A stretch of 64,000 nucleotides of DNA from Bacteroidia bacterium (GCA_020635905.1 JACJYV010000004.1:124001-188000), one strand, 5' to 3'; counted from the first letter of the stretch, positions 15,787 to 24,836 are shown. The notes: a model not told the origin generated them from the sequence alone. Numbers and translations are program-made.

Positions 15787-18189
15787 TCATTGTTCATTGC
15801 CAATTGCTTCCTCTCCCCCTCTTTTTTTCGTGTTTTTATCCTGGTTGAGGCGGTAATTGAAGGTGAGGGTAAATTGCCGGGGGCGCCACCTGAACCAGTT
15901 TTCGCCATAGAAGCCAGGCGTGTCCACGATCCAGCGATAGACCCGGGTATTGAACAGGTCCACCACGCCAAGCACCAGGGTACCTTTGCCTTTGAAGAGG
16001 TCTTTTTCCAGGGCGATGTCCAGATTCCAGCGCGAAAGGGTGCGTCCCTGGGGACTGTTGAAAGGGGCCTGATAATTGAAACTCACCTGCGAATCCATCC
16101 ACTTGAACAGGGTGGCTTTGGAAGTCAGGCGGGTGGTCCAGGTATAGGCATCTGCTCCCAGATCCTGGTCGCCGTAGGTGCCAAAAGTGATGGAGCGGTA
16201 AAAGTTGAAATTGGCATTGACCTTCCACCAGGGCCGGGGTTGATAATTCAGGTTGAATTCCAGGCCATAATTGTGCTGGGTGGCCAGATTGACGGGAAAT
16301 GAAATGGTATTGCCGCTTGAATCTGGCAGTTGCACCCGCTGAATGACCCCCGTACGGTAGCGGTAATAAACGGTGCTGAGCAGGGAGCCGTTTTTCAGGT
16401 AACGCAGATAACCCATTTCGCCCGAATGGGTGAATTCAGGATTCAGGTTGGGATTTCCTGAGCGGAAATTGCGGGCGTCGCTGAAGGAGGAAAAGGGCAG
16501 CAGATCGCGGAAAGAGGGGCGACTGATCCGGCGGCTGTAACTCAGTTGGAAAGTCTGTTTGTCGTCCTGCTGCCAGGAAAGGTGGGCGCTGGGAAACAGA
16601 CTGAGGTAATTGCGCGGATTGACTTCGTTGGTCAGCAGCAATTCGGTTTTGATCTGGGAATATTCTGATCGCAGACCCGCCTGCCAGGACAGTTTGCCCG
16701 TTTTATTACCCATGATCACATAAGCGGCATGGATATTTTCGATGTAGCGAAAGTTGTTGTGGTAAGCAGGCAGAATTTCCCAGTTGTCAGCCGAATCCAG
16801 TTGAGTGACCTGGTAATCGTTGATGATCCTGCGCAGGGTGGAACGGACCCCGGCTTCCATTTTTCCCTGTTTGCCAAAGGGATGCACATAGTCAGACGCA
16901 ATCAGATAAGTCCGTTCATTTTCCAGGTTGGAAACGGCCTGGAAGAGGGAGTCAAAGAGGGTGGAGGATTGGGTAATGTCCGAATTTTCTGCATCGTCGC
17001 TGTGGGTGGCTTTCAGGTCGATGGTCCACTTCTGGTCCTTTTTGGCAAAGGTCTTTTGGTAGTTTAAGTTGCCCTCAAAAACTGAACGTGTTTCGATCTC
17101 ATTATCAATCCGTTCTGAAAGCTGATATAAATTATTGCTTCCGTCAAAATCACGGTAAGTGAGCAGTACATTATTATTGGAAACCGAGCCGCGGTACAGG
17201 CCGGAAAGGGTAATGGTCTGGGATTCGCTGAGAAAAAAATCTGACCCGAAATTGACGGTGTAGTTCAGGCCCCCGCGTTTCATCTTGCGGTCGCGGATAT
17301 AGGAAAAGCTGGTATCTTCCTGGGTGAAAACCTGGGTGGATTGTCCGCCTCCCGGGCGACGATCATAGCCGAGGCTGCCATTGGTAAAGAGGTTGAATTT
17401 CTTTTTGCGCCAGTTGAGGCTGAGGCCGGCGCGGTGATTGGTGGGATATCCGCCCGAAAGTTCAAATGAGCCGTTCAATCCATCCTTGCGGTCTTTCTTG
17501 AGCATAATGTTGATGATACCCACTTCTCCTTCCGCGTCGTAACGGGCCGAAGGATTGGTTACCACTTCCACTTTGTCGATCAGATTTCCCTGCAATTGCC
17601 GCAAGGCATCGGGACTGCCGGCCACCAGGCCTGAAGGTTTTCCGTCGATCAGGATGCGCACATTCTGACTTCCCCGCAGGTTGACATTGCCTTCCACATC
17701 CACGGAGACAGAGGGAATATTATCCAGAATCTCCTGGGCATTGCGGCCTGCATTACTCAAATCCTGACTCACGTTGAAAACCCGCTTATCCAGATTCAGG
17801 GTCATCTGGTTGACCTCAGAGGTCAGTTCCACCGCGTCAATTTCCACTGCTTCAGGAGCCATAACCAGATCTCCCAGATCCAGGTTTTTCTTTTCCATTT
17901 CAAATATTATGGCTCCCTCGCGGACAAAACTAAGCAGGCGCAGATCAAGGTAATAATTGCCGGGCTCCAGATTGAGGCTGAATTTGCCTTCCTCGTCGGT
18001 CAGGGCCCCACCCACCATCACGGAATCAGCTTCCTGGTAAACCACCACCGAGACATAAGCGAGGGGAGCACCTTCCTGATCGACCACCCGGCCGCTCAGT
18101 TTTCCTGTCAGGTCTGCGGCCCGGAGGGAAGAAAAACATCCCATCCAAAGGGTCAGCAAGAGGAAAATGAAAGCAAAGGTATTCTTCAA
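15787..18189 (-). CDS. TonB-dependent-receptor-like outer-membrane beta-barrel protein (TTG start)
   Basis: I place the start at TTG 18189-18187, giving 800 residues beginning with a normal signal peptide (KNTFAFIFLLLTLWMGCFSSLRA). A carboxypeptidase-regulatory-like domain follows (~25-110, GRVVDQEGAPLAYVSVVVY), then a plug with ILDNIPSVSVDVEGNVNLRG and VRILIDGKPSGL, and NPSARYDAEGEVGIINIMLKK. The barrel with LSYSRRISRPSFRDLLPF is typical of the 'outer membrane beta-barrel' (OMP_b-brl_3) family. The frame stays open upstream through a MITE-like repeat to 18306, but that extension is repeat sequence and destroys the signal peptide. A promoter-like CATCTTTG (18225-18218) sits just upstream. The ligand is unknown. 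Confidence 0.85.
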   Translation of the reverse strand: MKNTFAFIFLLLTLWMGCFSSLRAADLTGKLSGRVVDQEGAPLAYVSVVVYQEADSVMVGGALTDEEGKFSLNLEPGNYYLDLRLLSFVREGAIIFEMEKKNLDLGDLVMAPEAVEIDAVELTSEVNQMTLNLDKRVFNVSQDLSNAGRNAQEILDNIPSVSVDVEGNVNLRGSQNVRILIDGKPSGLVAGSPDALRQLQGNLIDKVEVVTNPSARYDAEGEVGIINIMLKKDRKDGLNGSFELSGGYPTNHRAGLSLNWRKKKFNLFTNGSLGYDRRPGGGQSTQVFTQEDTSFSYIRDRKMKRGGLNYTVNFGSDFFLSESQTITLSGLYRGSVSNNNVLLTYRDFDGSNNLYQLSERIDNEIETRSVFEGNLNYQKTFAKKDQKWTIDLKATHSDDAENSDITQSSTLFDSLFQAVSNLENERTYLIASDYVHPFGKQGKMEAGVRSTLRRIINDYQVTQLDSADNWEILPAYHNNFRYIENIHAAYVIMGNKTGKLSWQAGLRSEYSQIKTELLLTNEVNPRNYLSLFPSAHLSWQQDDKQTFQLSYSRRISRPSFRDLLPFSSFSDARNFRSGNPNLNPEFTHSGEMGYLRYLKNGSLLSTVYYRYRTGVIQRVQLPDSSGNTISFPVNLATQHNYGLEFNLNYQPRPWWKVNANFNFYRSITFGTYGDQDLGADAYTWTTRLTSKATLFKWMDSQVSFNYQAPFNSPQGRTLSRWNLDIALEKDLFKGKGTLVLGVVDLFNTRVYRWIVDTPGFYGENWFRWRPRQFTLTFNYRLNQDKNTKKRGGEEAIGNEQ

Positions 18190-18217
18190 ATCAAGGGGTT
18201 TGCGTATTAACGATATG

Positions 18218-18225
18218 CAAAGATG
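18218..18225 (-). promoter_or_regulatory. Candidate -7 element for the TTG-start barrel gene
   Basis: CATCTTTG followed by C on the minus strand, one mismatch to TAnnTTTG, 28 bases before the TTG start. The -33 region would fall beside the edge of the MITE-like repeat (18253) and has no clear TTG. Confidence 0.4.
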
Positions 18226-18252
18226 ATTGTTTTTGGGGAAAAATCTCTGGTG

Positions 18253-18372
18253 GGAACCTCTAAAAACTTCGAAGCTCTGCGTTGGACCTGGTTCAGAAAT
18301 GCTCATTTACTTTAGTAAACTCCGCTTTCTTCACCTGCGTCCGCCTTGTTCTTCATTGTTTTTAGAGGTCCC
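18253..18372. repeat. MITE-like repeat family A, copy 2
   Basis: GGAACCTCTAAAAAC at 18253-18267 and its near-perfect inverse GTTTTTAGAGGTCCC at 18358-18372. It is 120 bp and inserted directly upstream of the barrel gene. The gap 18373-18504 also contains the hairpin at 18426. Confidence 0.9.
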
Positions 18373-18425
18373 CTGATTTATAAAGCCAACATGAGACAAA
18401 AGGGGAAAAGGGATGCCCGACACAA

Positions 18426-18453
18426 GTAAGGCCAGGAGACATCCTGGCCTTAC
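18426..18453. terminator. Perfect hairpin behind the SprB-repeat protein gene
   Basis: GTAAGGCCAGGA (18426-18437), loop of four, TCCTGGCCTTAC (18442-18453). The stem is 12 bp and perfect but has no T-run on either side. A nearly identical hairpin closes the gene at 36835, so this is either a terminator type or a small repeat family. Confidence 0.5.
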
Positions 18454-18504
18454 CTGAAAGTAGCGCGGGCCAAAGGCCCTTCATGGCTCGAAGCTCGCAG
18501 CTGC

Positions 18505-20298
18505 TTAATCCCTGTTCAACCTGTACACCGCCTGTCCCTGATCAGACTTCAGCACCAGGATATACCATCCCAGGGCTTCAGCTTCCAGGTTGATTTGCAC
18601 TTTGGGTTGCACGCGGGGCTCCCAGTTTTGGGCGCTTCTGACCTGACGTCCAAGGGGATCGAAGACCAGAATTTGCAGGGATTCATCCGCGTTACCCGTG
18701 AATTCCAGGTTGAAAATGCCTTTGGAGGGGTTAGGAAATACGTTCAGGACCGCAGAAAGATCGGCCCCGAGTCCCACCAGGTTGGTAACCTGGAAGGTGT
18801 CCATGTGCACGCAACCCATGGCGTCGGTGATGGTGACCGTGTAGGTGCCTGCAGTGAGGCCGCTGATGTCCTCGGTGGTGGCGAAGTTGCTCCAGCTAAA
18901 GGTGAGGGGAGCCGTGCCTCCGCTGGCGGTCAGGTCGATGGCGCCATTGGCGGCTCCGTTGGTTTCGTCGGTGACTGCTCCCGAGGAAATGATGGCCGCT
19001 GGCTGGGAAATGGATCCCGAATCAGCCGTCATACAACCATTTTGGTCTGTGATGGTCACAGAATAAGTGCCGGGCGTAAGTCCCGAAATGCTGGCGGTGG
19101 TATCGCCGGTGGACCAGACGTAGGTGTAACCCGGAGTGCCCCCGGTGACGCTGGTGGAGGCCATGCCGTCCTCAGAGCCATTGCAGGTCACATTTGTGAC
19201 CGAAAATCCCGCATCAAGAGCCGCCGGGGCAGTCAGCATAGCCGAGTCTGAAGCAGAACAGCCCGAGGTGTCGGTGACCACTACCTGGTAGGTGCCGCCG
19301 CCCAGTCCGGAGATGGAGTCGGTGGTATCTGAATTGCTCCAGAGATAGGTGAGGGAGCCTGATCCGCCACTGGCCATGACCCAGGCGCTGCCGTCGGCAG
19401 AGTTGTTGCAGGTGGGATCCATGCCGCCGGCGGAAGTGGTAATGGCGGTGGGTTCGTACACGATGGTGGAATCGGTGGTGGTGCAACCGTTGGTGTCCGT
19501 AATGGCCACGGAATAGGTTCCGCCTGGCAGGCCGGAAATGCTACTCACGGTGGCCCCAGTGCTCCAGAGGTAGCTGTAGCCGGGAGTTCCTCCCGAAGGA
19601 GCAGCCGCCACACTTCCGTCAGAGGTTCCGTTGCAGGTCACGTCGCTGACCGCAAGGTTGGCCTGCAGGGGCAAGTTGCCAATGATTACGTCGTCAAACC
19701 AGCTGGTGCTGTTGGCATGGAAATTATAGCAATGAATGCGGCTGACGTTGGTGGAACTGGTTGAATAAAAGCTGTAATTGGAAGCACCCAGCACCCCGTC
19801 CACCCAGATTTCGTAGGTTTTGGTGGTCCAATTGATGTTTTTGAACTCAATGTGATACCATTGGTTGGCATTATAAGGGTAAGTGAAATAAGTACCCGGG
19901 GTCAGAAAGGCAATATAGCCATCGGCCCGAAAGTAAAACATGGCCACTCCAATGTTGGAGGAATAATTCACATCTCCCACGCAAAAGTAGGTGTCAGCCA
20001 GGGATACGGACCCTGATTTTGCCATAACGCTGATGTATGTCGGCTGAGAAGGGGTGAAAGAGGCCGTAATTCCCTGCCAGTGGTTACTGAAGCCGTTGTC
20101 GATCTGGAAGGCATAGGTGCCCGCAGCCGGATTATTGGTGGTGACGGAATAGGTGAAGGCGCCAGCACCCGGTACCCAGGTGGGGGAGTAGCTGCCGGAT
20201 TCGAAGCCATCGTAAAACACGCCACAGTTCTGGGCGGCAAGGAATTGGAAAGAAACAAGGATTGATAAAATTGTCAGGATAGATATTTTTCTCATCAT
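18505..20298 (-). CDS. T9SS-secreted protein with jelly-roll domain and four SprB-like repeats
   Basis: Translated from the first of two adjacent ATGs at 20298, the protein has about 597 residues and a signal peptide (RKISILTILSILVSFQFLAAQ). A concanavalin-like beta-jelly-roll follows (residues ~22-215, ending STSWFDDVIIGN), then four ~75-residue SprB-type repeats. Each repeat has the pattern VTCNG..DGS...SGGT.GYSYLWSTG and GTYSVTITDTNGC. Last is a type A T9SS sorting tail (VFPNPSKGIFNLEF). It should be exported and anchored or released at the cell surface. SprB repeats occur in gliding adhesins. A much longer in-frame extension upstream is not supported because it precedes the signal peptide. 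Confidence 0.9.
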   Translation of the reverse strand: MMRKISILTILSILVSFQFLAAQNCGVFYDGFESGSYSPTWVPGAGAFTYSVTTNNPAAGTYAFQIDNGFSNHWQGITASFTPSQPTYISVMAKSGSVSLADTYFCVGDVNYSSNIGVAMFYFRADGYIAFLTPGTYFTYPYNANQWYHIEFKNINWTTKTYEIWVDGVLGASNYSFYSTSSTNVSRIHCYNFHANSTSWFDDVIIGNLPLQANLAVSDVTCNGTSDGSVAAAPSGGTPGYSYLWSTGATVSSISGLPGGTYSVAITDTNGCTTTDSTIVYEPTAITTSAGGMDPTCNNSADGSAWVMASGGSGSLTYLWSNSDTTDSISGLGGGTYQVVVTDTSGCSASDSAMLTAPAALDAGFSVTNVTCNGSEDGMASTSVTGGTPGYTYVWSTGDTTASISGLTPGTYSVTITDQNGCMTADSGSISQPAAIISSGAVTDETNGAANGAIDLTASGGTAPLTFSWSNFATTEDISGLTAGTYTVTITDAMGCVHMDTFQVTNLVGLGADLSAVLNVFPNPSKGIFNLEFTGNADESLQILVFDPLGRQVRSAQNWEPRVQPKVQINLEAEALGWYILVLKSDQGQAVYRLNRD

Positions 20299-20416
20299 AG
20301 CTTTATTTGAGGTTCTTTCTAAAAATACTAAATAGAATTTGAAACTAAAAGACGGTCGGGGATAAGGAATTGCAGAATTTCTGTTCTGGTCGAATTGGGG
20401 GCAATTTAGGGTAAAT

Positions 20417-20593
20417 TTAACCACAGAGAACACAGAGATCACAGAGAATCAGTGGTTTATGATTGTTTTTGGCATAAAGATAATGCATAAAATTTGAGGA
20501 CACAGAATATTTTCCCGCTATAGCTCCGTGAACTCCTCCGTTTCGTGCCCGGAAATGTGAGTTAAAAAACCTCTCTGTGTCCTCGGTGGTTAA
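20417..20593. repeat. ~177-bp inverted-repeat element (TTAACCACAGAG family)
   Basis: The left end TTAACCACAGAGAACACAGAG (from 20417) is nearly the reverse complement of the right end CTCTGTGTCCTCGGTGGTTAA (to 20593). The inside has no gene. Direct CACAGAGA repeats sit in the left arm. The same ACCACAGAGAACACAGAG word is familiar from intergenic DNA of many environmental bacteria. The whole gap 20299-20781 lacks genes. Confidence 0.75.
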
Positions 20594-20621
20594 TAAAAAC
20601 ACTTAAGTTTCCGCGAATTCG

Positions 20622-20700
20622 AAAGCATTGGGGAGGGCCCAAAAATCTTGGCGTACTTTTGCGATACTTACCCATTACCCACCAATTTCAGTTAAGTTAA
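20622..20700. repeat. Dispersed intergenic repeat family B, partial copy 2
   Basis: Shares GCGAAAGC-like start, GGGCCCAAAAATCTTGGCG, GCGATACTTA and CAGTTAAGTT with the copies at 6628 and 49145. The middle block is diverged. Confidence 0.65.
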
Positions 20701-20781
20701 ATTGAATACTCCCGATCCCGATCAAAATTCAACCTGCAACCTGGAAAATCCTTATCTTCATTCCTCAGATTTAAAAGCATT

Positions 20782-22428
20782 ATGAGAAAACTTTACCTAC
20801 TTATATGGAGTTTCGGCCTGATTTTGGGAAACCTTGCTGCCCAGAATATGGTTTCCAACCCGGGGTTCGAAAATTATTCCACCTGCAACAGCGCCTTCAG
20901 CAGCATCATTAGTTGGACCAACCCGGATACGGCCACGCCCGATTTTTACCATGGTTGTGCTCCTTCCCTGGGTGGTTTGGGCTTTTCTGTGCCTGCCAAT
21001 GCCATGGGATACCAGAATGCCCATGGCGGCAGCGGGTATATTGGGCTGGTTTCTTATGAAGATGCCCCCCTCTTTGGTTGCCCCAATCCGATTTTTGCCA
21101 CAGGCTGGCGCGAATATGCCCAGATTCAACTCACTTCGCCTTTGGTGGCAGGTCAGAATTACTGTGCAGAATTTTACGTCAGCCTTTCGGATAAATCCCG
21201 CTACTCGATTTCTTCCATGGGCATGTATTTCAGCAACACCCAGGTTTACCTGCAAACTGCTTTGGCCCTGCCTTTTTCCCCCCAGATCAGCAATACCAGC
21301 GGCCAACTGGCGGATACCCTGGGTTGGACCAAGATTTCAGGATCGTACACCGCGACCGGCGGCGAGCAGTACATTATCATTGGAAATTTCAAAAACGACG
21401 GAGCCACCAGTCCTCAGTGCTTCAATTCGGGCTCCTTCTTCCCCTACGCCTACTACTTCGTGGACGATGTTTTCGTGGGTCTGAGCGGCACCTGTCCCCA
21501 GGATTGCCAGATTACGGCTTCCATCAGTGTGACCAATCCTTCTTGCTCGACTTCCAGCGCTATTCTGAGTGCCAATGCCACTGGCGCCAGCGGCCCCCTG
21601 AATTACTTTTGGAATACGGGTTCCACCAGCCAGACCCTGACCGGTCAGCCTGCGGGGACCTACATCGTGACCATTTCTGATACCTCGGGTTGCAGTGCTT
21701 CTGATACGGTGGTGATTTCGAATCCCGTGCCCTTGTCCATCAGCCTGGGGCCCGATCAATACATCTGCCAGGGCCAGTCCGTGACTCTGACGGTAAATGG
21801 AGGAAATTCCTGGCAATGGAGCAACGGTTCCACCACCCAGTCGATCACAGTTGCGCCGCCTTCAGACTGGAATTACTCGGTCACCGCGACCAACAGTTCA
21901 GGCTGCACTGCCTCTGACACGGTTTTTATTGGCATCAATTATCCTCCCACTGTGAAAGTTGATCCGCCCTTTGACACGGTCTGGTGCAACACGGATCCTG
22001 ATTTTGCCCTGATCTGGGGCTTTCCCGGGGGAGGCGTCTGGTCGGGAAGCGGGGTGGTGAATGGAAATTTCAGTCCGTCCACCGCAGGCATCGGAGCCCA
22101 CATGGTCTATTACACGGTGACTGATTCCAACGGATGCCAGGCTTCAGACAGCATGCTGGTAAATGTTTCTTCCTGCACGGGCCTGAATGAGGGCATTGCT
22201 TCACGGATTCAGGTCTATCCCAATCCATCAAACGGACAATTTATGATTGAAGGCCAGGGAATTACGGGTATTACTGTTTATGATGCCCTGGGGCGTGAAG
22301 TGAAAAATCTGACCTTGCAAAAGCATGAACCCGGCCTGGAAATTACCCTGAAGGATGCCGGGATTTACCGGGCCGTTATTTGGGTGGGGGAACAGCGAAC
22401 CGTGGTTGGACTGGTCGTGACTAATTAG
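20782..22428 (+). CDS. T9SS-secreted protein with 'NPGFE' N-terminal domain and PKD/SprB-like repeats
   Basis: The 548-residue protein has a signal peptide (RKLYLLIWSFGLILGNLAAQ). An N-terminal domain of about 215 residues begins MVSNPGFENYSTC and ends PYAYYFVDDVFVG. It is found at the start of many Bacteroidota surface proteins and is probably a carbohydrate-binding jelly-roll. It is followed by Ig-like repeats (~235-305, ~310-375 and ~380-460) with NYFWNTGSTSQTLTG and GTYIVTISDTSGC, and a type A T9SS tail (VYPNPSNGQFMIEG). It is the divergent counterpart of the gene at 18505. Its 3' end overlaps the convergent cytochrome gene by 8 bases. Confidence 0.9.
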   Translation: MRKLYLLIWSFGLILGNLAAQNMVSNPGFENYSTCNSAFSSIISWTNPDTATPDFYHGCAPSLGGLGFSVPANAMGYQNAHGGSGYIGLVSYEDAPLFGCPNPIFATGWREYAQIQLTSPLVAGQNYCAEFYVSLSDKSRYSISSMGMYFSNTQVYLQTALALPFSPQISNTSGQLADTLGWTKISGSYTATGGEQYIIIGNFKNDGATSPQCFNSGSFFPYAYYFVDDVFVGLSGTCPQDCQITASISVTNPSCSTSSAILSANATGASGPLNYFWNTGSTSQTLTGQPAGTYIVTISDTSGCSASDTVVISNPVPLSISLGPDQYICQGQSVTLTVNGGNSWQWSNGSTTQSITVAPPSDWNYSVTATNSSGCTASDTVFIGINYPPTVKVDPPFDTVWCNTDPDFALIWGFPGGGVWSGSGVVNGNFSPSTAGIGAHMVYYTVTDSNGCQASDSMLVNVSSCTGLNEGIASRIQVYPNPSNGQFMIEGQGITGITVYDALGREVKNLTLQKHEPGLEITLKDAGIYRAVIWVGEQRTVVGLVVTN

Positions 22429-22843
22429 GCAAATACAGCTTTTTGATGCGGACTTTCGGGCCCGGACACATGGCGGTATGGCAGGTCATGCACACATCGA
22501 CCAGGGCTTTATACACTTTGGGTTGCTCCTCCTGGCTGGCATTCTCCAGGTTTTCGGCGCTTTTGAGCAGGGCGTAGGCAAATGATTTGAAGGTGATGGT
22601 ATCCATTTCTGACTTGGAGGAGGGGGCGGTATAAATCTCATTCCAGTCGGGCACATCAATTTTGGCATTGCCCTTTTCCACCTTTTTGCGCACCGTTTGC
22701 ATGTGCTTTTCCATTTTGCGCATGAGCAAAGTCAACTCACTGTCCCCATTGCCTGAAGCGTTGGCCGAGCCACAGGAGGAGGGCAGGGTCCAGAGGCAGA
22801 TTCCCAGAAAAAAAGCCAGAGAAATAAGGGTTGCTTTCCGCAT
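22421..22843 (-). CDS. Cytochrome c-like lipoprotein
   Basis: From the ATG at 22843 the protein is 140 residues: signal with lipobox-like WTLPSSC, then a Ser/Gly/Asn-rich linker and a four-helix-type body (LTLLMRKMEKHMQTVRKKVEK, FAYALLKSAENLENAS). Near the C-terminus is the haem c attachment motif CMTCH. The location of CxxCH on the last helix is typical of cytochrome c'-type proteins, so a soluble or membrane-tethered periplasmic gas-binding or electron-transfer role is plausible. The ORF can also start three codons earlier. TAAATTTG at 22867-22860 on the minus strand is a good -7 element. Confidence 0.8.
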   Translation of the reverse strand: MRKATLISLAFFLGICLWTLPSSCGSANASGNGDSELTLLMRKMEKHMQTVRKKVEKGNAKIDVPDWNEIYTAPSSKSEMDTITFKSFAYALLKSAENLENASQEEQPKVYKALVDVCMTCHTAMCPGPKVRIKKLYLPN

Positions 22844-22859
22844 AATGGTCATTTTTGTG

Positions 22860-22867
22860 CAAATTTA
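22860..22867 (-). promoter_or_regulatory. -7 element for the cytochrome gene
   Basis: TAAATTTG followed by C on the minus strand matches TAnnTTTG, 17 bases before the ATG at 22843. A TTG at the proper distance is not visible. Confidence 0.45.
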
Positions 22868-22888
22868 CACAAATTTGAAGGAGTATCG

Positions 22889-23668
22889 ATGACGAAAGTC
22901 ACCTGCTATTATCTGATCCACATCCAGTTTCTGGGTTTCCGCTTTAGCGGTTGGGCCAAGCAGCCCGGGGTGAAAACCATTCACCTGATGCTGGACAAAA
23001 CCATTCGTTTTGTGCTGGGGCACGAGGATTTCAAGACCCTGGGCAGCAGCCGCACGGATGCCAAAGTCTCTGCCAATCAGGCTCTGTTTGAGTTGTTTGT
23101 GAGCGAGCCGCTGGACATGGAGGCCTTTTTGCATGAATTCAATCTGAACCTTCCTCAGGATATCCGGGCGCTCAAAATTGAGCAGGTGGGGCCGGAGTTT
23201 AATATCATCCGCAGCCCTAAAATCAAGGAATACCTTTATTTCTTTGCCGGCGGGGCCAAGGGACATCCTTTTTCTGCACCTTTTCTGGCCAGTTTTCCAG
23301 AGCAACTGGATTTGGACCTGATGCGGGAAGCAGCACCCATTTTTGAGGGTGAACATGATTTTCGCAAGTATTGCACCAAGCCCAAGCCGGGCACCCAGAC
23401 CCGGCGCGAAGTGCTTTTCAGCCGCATTGAACCCAATCTGATCCTGCAAGCCAATTTCTTTCCCGCTGAATCGTGGGCTTTTCGGGTGCGGGCCAAAGGG
23501 TTTTTGCGCAACCAGGTGCGGCACATGATGGGACAGTTATTGGAACTCGGGCGGGGCAAAATCACCCTGGATCAGTTTCGGGAAAGTGTGGAAAATCCTA
23601 ATCAGGAGACGTTTAATTCGATTGCTCCTGCTGCGGGTTTGATGCTGAATAGCATTGAATTAGAATAG
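22889..23668 (+). CDS. truA: tRNA pseudouridine(38-40) synthase TruA-like
   Basis: The 259-residue protein shows the TruA landmarks: FLGFRFSGWAKQPGVKT near the start, the catalytic Asp57 in GSSRTDAKVSA, HDFRKYC in the middle and FLRNQVRHMMGQLLELGRGK towards the end. It would isomerise U38-U40 in tRNA anticodon arms. The N-terminus (CYYLIHIQFLGFRFSG instead of YDGTxYxGWQ) is somewhat divergent, as seen in the second TruA-like paralogue some Bacteroidota carry, so a housekeeping copy may exist elsewhere. It is divergent from the cytochrome gene with a 45-bp shared gap. Confidence 0.85.
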   Translation: MTKVTCYYLIHIQFLGFRFSGWAKQPGVKTIHLMLDKTIRFVLGHEDFKTLGSSRTDAKVSANQALFELFVSEPLDMEAFLHEFNLNLPQDIRALKIEQVGPEFNIIRSPKIKEYLYFFAGGAKGHPFSAPFLASFPEQLDLDLMREAAPIFEGEHDFRKYCTKPKPGTQTRREVLFSRIEPNLILQANFFPAESWAFRVRAKGFLRNQVRHMMGQLLELGRGKITLDQFRESVENPNQETFNSIAPAAGLMLNSIELE

Positions 23669-23734
23669 CATTATTGAGCTTCGAGCTTCAAGCTACGAGC
23701 TGCGAGCAATTTCGTTCATGTTTCAAACTTCAAT

Positions 23735-24637
23735 CTAAAATCCATCCAGATCGGCGAGGGTGAGGAAAAGGCGTTCCAGGGGCACACCTTCCCGCAGGGG
23801 CAGGGCCAGCACTTGAGAGGTTTTGATGGATTTCCATTCGGGTCCAAACCAGGTTTTGGCTTCCTCAAAGGGAGTGCTTTCAAACCAGATTTTTTTGCAG
23901 CCGCATTTTCGTCCAAAAGCCGCTACCTCGCGCAGGAGATCGGGTGCCTTGGCAGGAGAGAAGGGGGCCAAATCTCCTATTTTCAGGTCGAGACCCAACT
24001 GAAGCCAGGCCGCGCCATGCAGGAAAGTAAGGATGCGGCTGTCTTCTGAGGCACGTTTATACTCAAAGAAGCCGGGCCAGCGGCTGCTGGTCAATAATTC
24101 GGGATGTGATGCCTGAATAAACCTGATTCCATCAGGAAATGCAGTTCCTTTTTCCTCCTTGCGGCTGAAAGTTTTGGCCCAGGGGAGGTTGGCGCCATCC
24201 GTTTGGTAGCGTTGCAGGCGCTGGATGGTCTGCCAGCCAAGGGCCTTCTTGAAAATGGGGCGGGCCATTTCGTTGGGCAGGGTGAAGAGGAAGTCGTAGC
24301 CGCATTCTTCGGCCCGTCTGCGGGCCATCAGTCCCAGGTTGGTAAACAGTTTTTGGCGGCGATGATCAGGATGGGTCATCACATCCACGGCCCGGGCTCC
24401 ATGGAAAACCTGTCCATTGAACTCAAAACGCATGGGAAGCAGGGCAAAAAAAGCCGCCGGGCTTTTGTCGGGAGCTGCCGCCAGGAGCGCAATCAGGGGT
24501 TTTTCAAATTGGGAACCGTCAAACCTGGCCTGAAGTCTGGATAATGAAATGTGGCGGCCAAATACCTCCTTGTACAGGGAGGCGACTGCGGGAAAGTGAT
24601 TCTCCTCCAGATAATACACCTTATATTCCAGGCTCAT
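23735..24637 (-). CDS. GNAT-family N-acetyltransferase
   Basis: The 300-residue protein carries a GNAT core in the first 150 residues: KPLIALLAA.DKSPAAFFALLPMRF, then VDVMTHPDHRRQKLFTNLG (motif A, with R-x-x-K/G-like acetyl-CoA loop) and FLFTLPNEMARPIFKKALGW. The C-terminal 130 residues form a second, degenerate half (CGCKKIWFESTPFEEAKTWFG). The acceptor substrate is unknown; relatives include acyltransferases acting on polysaccharide or peptidoglycan precursors. Monocistronic. Confidence 0.8.
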   Translation of the reverse strand: MSLEYKVYYLEENHFPAVASLYKEVFGRHISLSRLQARFDGSQFEKPLIALLAAAPDKSPAAFFALLPMRFEFNGQVFHGARAVDVMTHPDHRRQKLFTNLGLMARRRAEECGYDFLFTLPNEMARPIFKKALGWQTIQRLQRYQTDGANLPWAKTFSRKEEKGTAFPDGIRFIQASHPELLTSSRWPGFFEYKRASEDSRILTFLHGAAWLQLGLDLKIGDLAPFSPAKAPDLLREVAAFGRKCGCKKIWFESTPFEEAKTWFGPEWKSIKTSQVLALPLREGVPLERLFLTLADLDGF

Positions 24638-24828
24638 AAGCTGATTCTCTTTTCTCTTAAAACTCCCTGATTGTCAGGGTAGAGCGGGCAGTTGGATAAA
24701 TTATTCCAGCCCCAAATTTGCAGCTTTGGCAATGGATTGAATTTCCTTTTTGGGGAAAGGCATTGCTTCCACACGACCCATTTTAATTTTACCTGTTCTT
24801 TTTTGATTAGCTTCCTCATGAGAATTAT

Positions 24829-24836
24829 TAAATTTG
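24829..24836 (+). promoter_or_regulatory. -7 element for the GreA/B-like gene
   Basis: TAAATTTG followed by C, 45 bases before the ATG at 24882. A TTG lies at 24803, slightly farther than the usual 19-20 bases. Confidence 0.45.

Noticed and set aside
15787..18306. Longer N-terminus of the barrel protein starting at 18306
   Set aside because: The extra 39 residues are translated repeat and leader DNA placed before a good signal peptide; the TTG at 18189 is preferred.
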